Shown here: positions 63,570-64,000 of the stretch, piece after piece
Position numbering within the stretch: the first letter of the stretch is position 1
Layout of the letters: the number at the start of each line of letters is the position of its first letter
Assembly (NCBI RefSeq): GCF_031157375.1
Contig: NZ_JAVIFV010000003.1
Span: 880,001-944,000 of the forward strand
Source of the DNA: Sphingosinicella sp. LHD-64
GTDB lineage: Bacteria > Pseudomonadota > Alphaproteobacteria > Sphingomonadales > Sphingomonadaceae
DNA length: 64,000 bases
Reading direction: 5' to 3'
The notes under the pieces: generated by a model
Database searches by the model: none
What the model was told of the DNA's origin: nothing
The model's input: the letters and a program-made list of their open reading frames with translations, nothing else
Position numbers and translations under genes: made by a program

Positions 63570-64000
63570 TCAGTCGCGCGCGTCGCCAGGGTCGTCCTCC
63601 TCGGCGAGCGCCAACTCCTTCGGCTTGCGCGCCTCGAACACGCAGGCGAGGCGGTCCTGCTCGGCCTGCGGCAGGTCCTTCGCCGCGGCCGGGAACATCT
63701 CCTCTTCCTCCTCGTCGATATGATGCTCGTAGCGGTGACGCATCTCCTTGAACTTCGCGAGCCAAGCCGAGGAGCTCATGTCGGTCTCGATCAGTTGCCC
63801 AAGGAAATCGTCGATCTCCTTGTGCTCGGCGACCGAATGGCGGGCATCGTCGCGCAGCTCGGGATTGGCGAGCATGCAGGCGTAGAGCGATTCCTCTTCG
63901 GCCGCGGCATGGGCGGAGACCTCGATCCGGAACGCCTCGAACAGATCGCGCCGCTCGGCGCTGTCGCCACTGGTCTCGCCGAGCCTGGCGAGCATCTTGC
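63570..64000 (-). CDS. Hemerythrin HHE-domain protein (partial at window edge)
   Basis: At least 141 residues of a four-helix hemerythrin-like protein: HAAAEEESLYACML, HSVAEHKEIDDFLGQL and HRYEHHIDEEEEEMFP supply the di-iron His/Glu ligands. The tail is acidic. An ATG lies at 63995, but LARLGETSGDSAERRDLFEAF before the first ligand set suggests that the true N-terminal helix continues past the window. Cytosolic; oxygen, NO or iron sensing or storage are possible roles. Ends 11 bp before the putative UdgX start. Confidence 0.82.
   Translation of the reverse strand, partial: KMLARLGETSGDSAERRDLFEAFRIEVSAHAAAEEESLYACMLANPELRDDARHSVAEHKEIDDFLGQLIETDMSSSAWLAKFKEMRHRYEHHIDEEEEEMFPAAAKDLPQAEQDRLACVFEARKPKELALAEEDDPGDARD

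Noticed and set aside
1-64000. CRISPR arrays, prophage or integrative element genes, rRNA operon.
   Set aside because: No regularly spaced direct repeats, no cas, capsid, integrase or rRNA sequence was seen; the only mobile gene is the single IS5-family transposase.

Overview
The window reads as one chromosomal segment of a high-GC alphaproteobacterium, most likely a member of the Sphingomonadales. Three things point there. The first is gene content: an mmcB-type gene, DUF1491, DUF6489 and DUF3576 proteins, a hemE-hemJ-rho block, and a hemC-hemD-mitofilin block. The second is the REP-like palindromic repeats scattered between genes. The third is the dense packing, with many ATGA, GTGA or TGATG stop/start overlaps. 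The genes are mostly core housekeeping; there is no prophage, plasmid backbone, CRISPR array or resistance island.

The most informative region is 9-26 kb, which looks like the replication-origin neighbourhood. A leftward cluster (ppsR-maf-coaE-dnaQ, then hpf, ptsN, a thioesterase and a DUF1491 gene) and a rightward cluster (hemE-hemJ-rho-terC family gene) diverge from a 322-bp gap at 13824-14145. Its flanks match the hemE/RP001 context of the Caulobacter origin, and it holds near-consensus DnaA boxes. Next come DUF6489-mnmE-mnmG-rsmG-parA-parB, with two 16-bp parS sites, one between mnmE and mnmG and one inside rsmG. holA, lptE and leuS follow.

1-9 kb carries an APC permease, a Rieske oxygenase, MsrB, a class A penicillin-binding protein, a YgjP metallopeptidase, YcgN, a SCO lipoprotein, an ankyrin protein, MmcB and a SleB-type cell wall hydrolase. 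28-32.4 kb holds small genes (DUF3576 lipoprotein, thiamine phosphate synthase-like, YggS, HAD). 32.4-33.3 kb is one IS5-family insertion sequence with clean ends, inserted exactly at the stop codon of ribA. 33-42 kb has ribA, xthA, lolA, ftsK, a UbiH-type monooxygenase and a Trm112/LON/thioredoxin-TPR operon. At 42.1 kb is tRNA-Gly(GCC), followed by an FKBP lipoprotein. 42.8-44.3 kb is an uncharacterised nucleotidyltransferase/metallophosphoesterase pair. 44.3-48.9 kb is the hemC-hemD-Mic60-like operon divergent from tsaD-gpsA. 49-60 kb has sdhAF4, htpX, rsmB, rpe, a heparinase-like gene, purH, a flippase and polA.

The last 4 kb (60.7-64 kb) looks like genome decay: a frameshifted VOC gene, a 5'-truncated PLP-enzyme gene ending at an unexplained junction, and a UdgX-type uracil-DNA glycosylase gene whose fused DUF4130 part seems to lack a normal start codon and its middle. 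A hemerythrin-domain gene is cut by the window edge.

No clearly novel defence or mobile system was found. The strongest leads are the origin/parS layout, the nucleotidyltransferase/phosphoesterase pair, a REP element translated within maf, two probable CTG start codons in CTGA overlaps (mnmE, rsmB), the IS at a stop codon, and the eroding UdgX fusion. All calls rest on reading the sequence alone; no database search was run.
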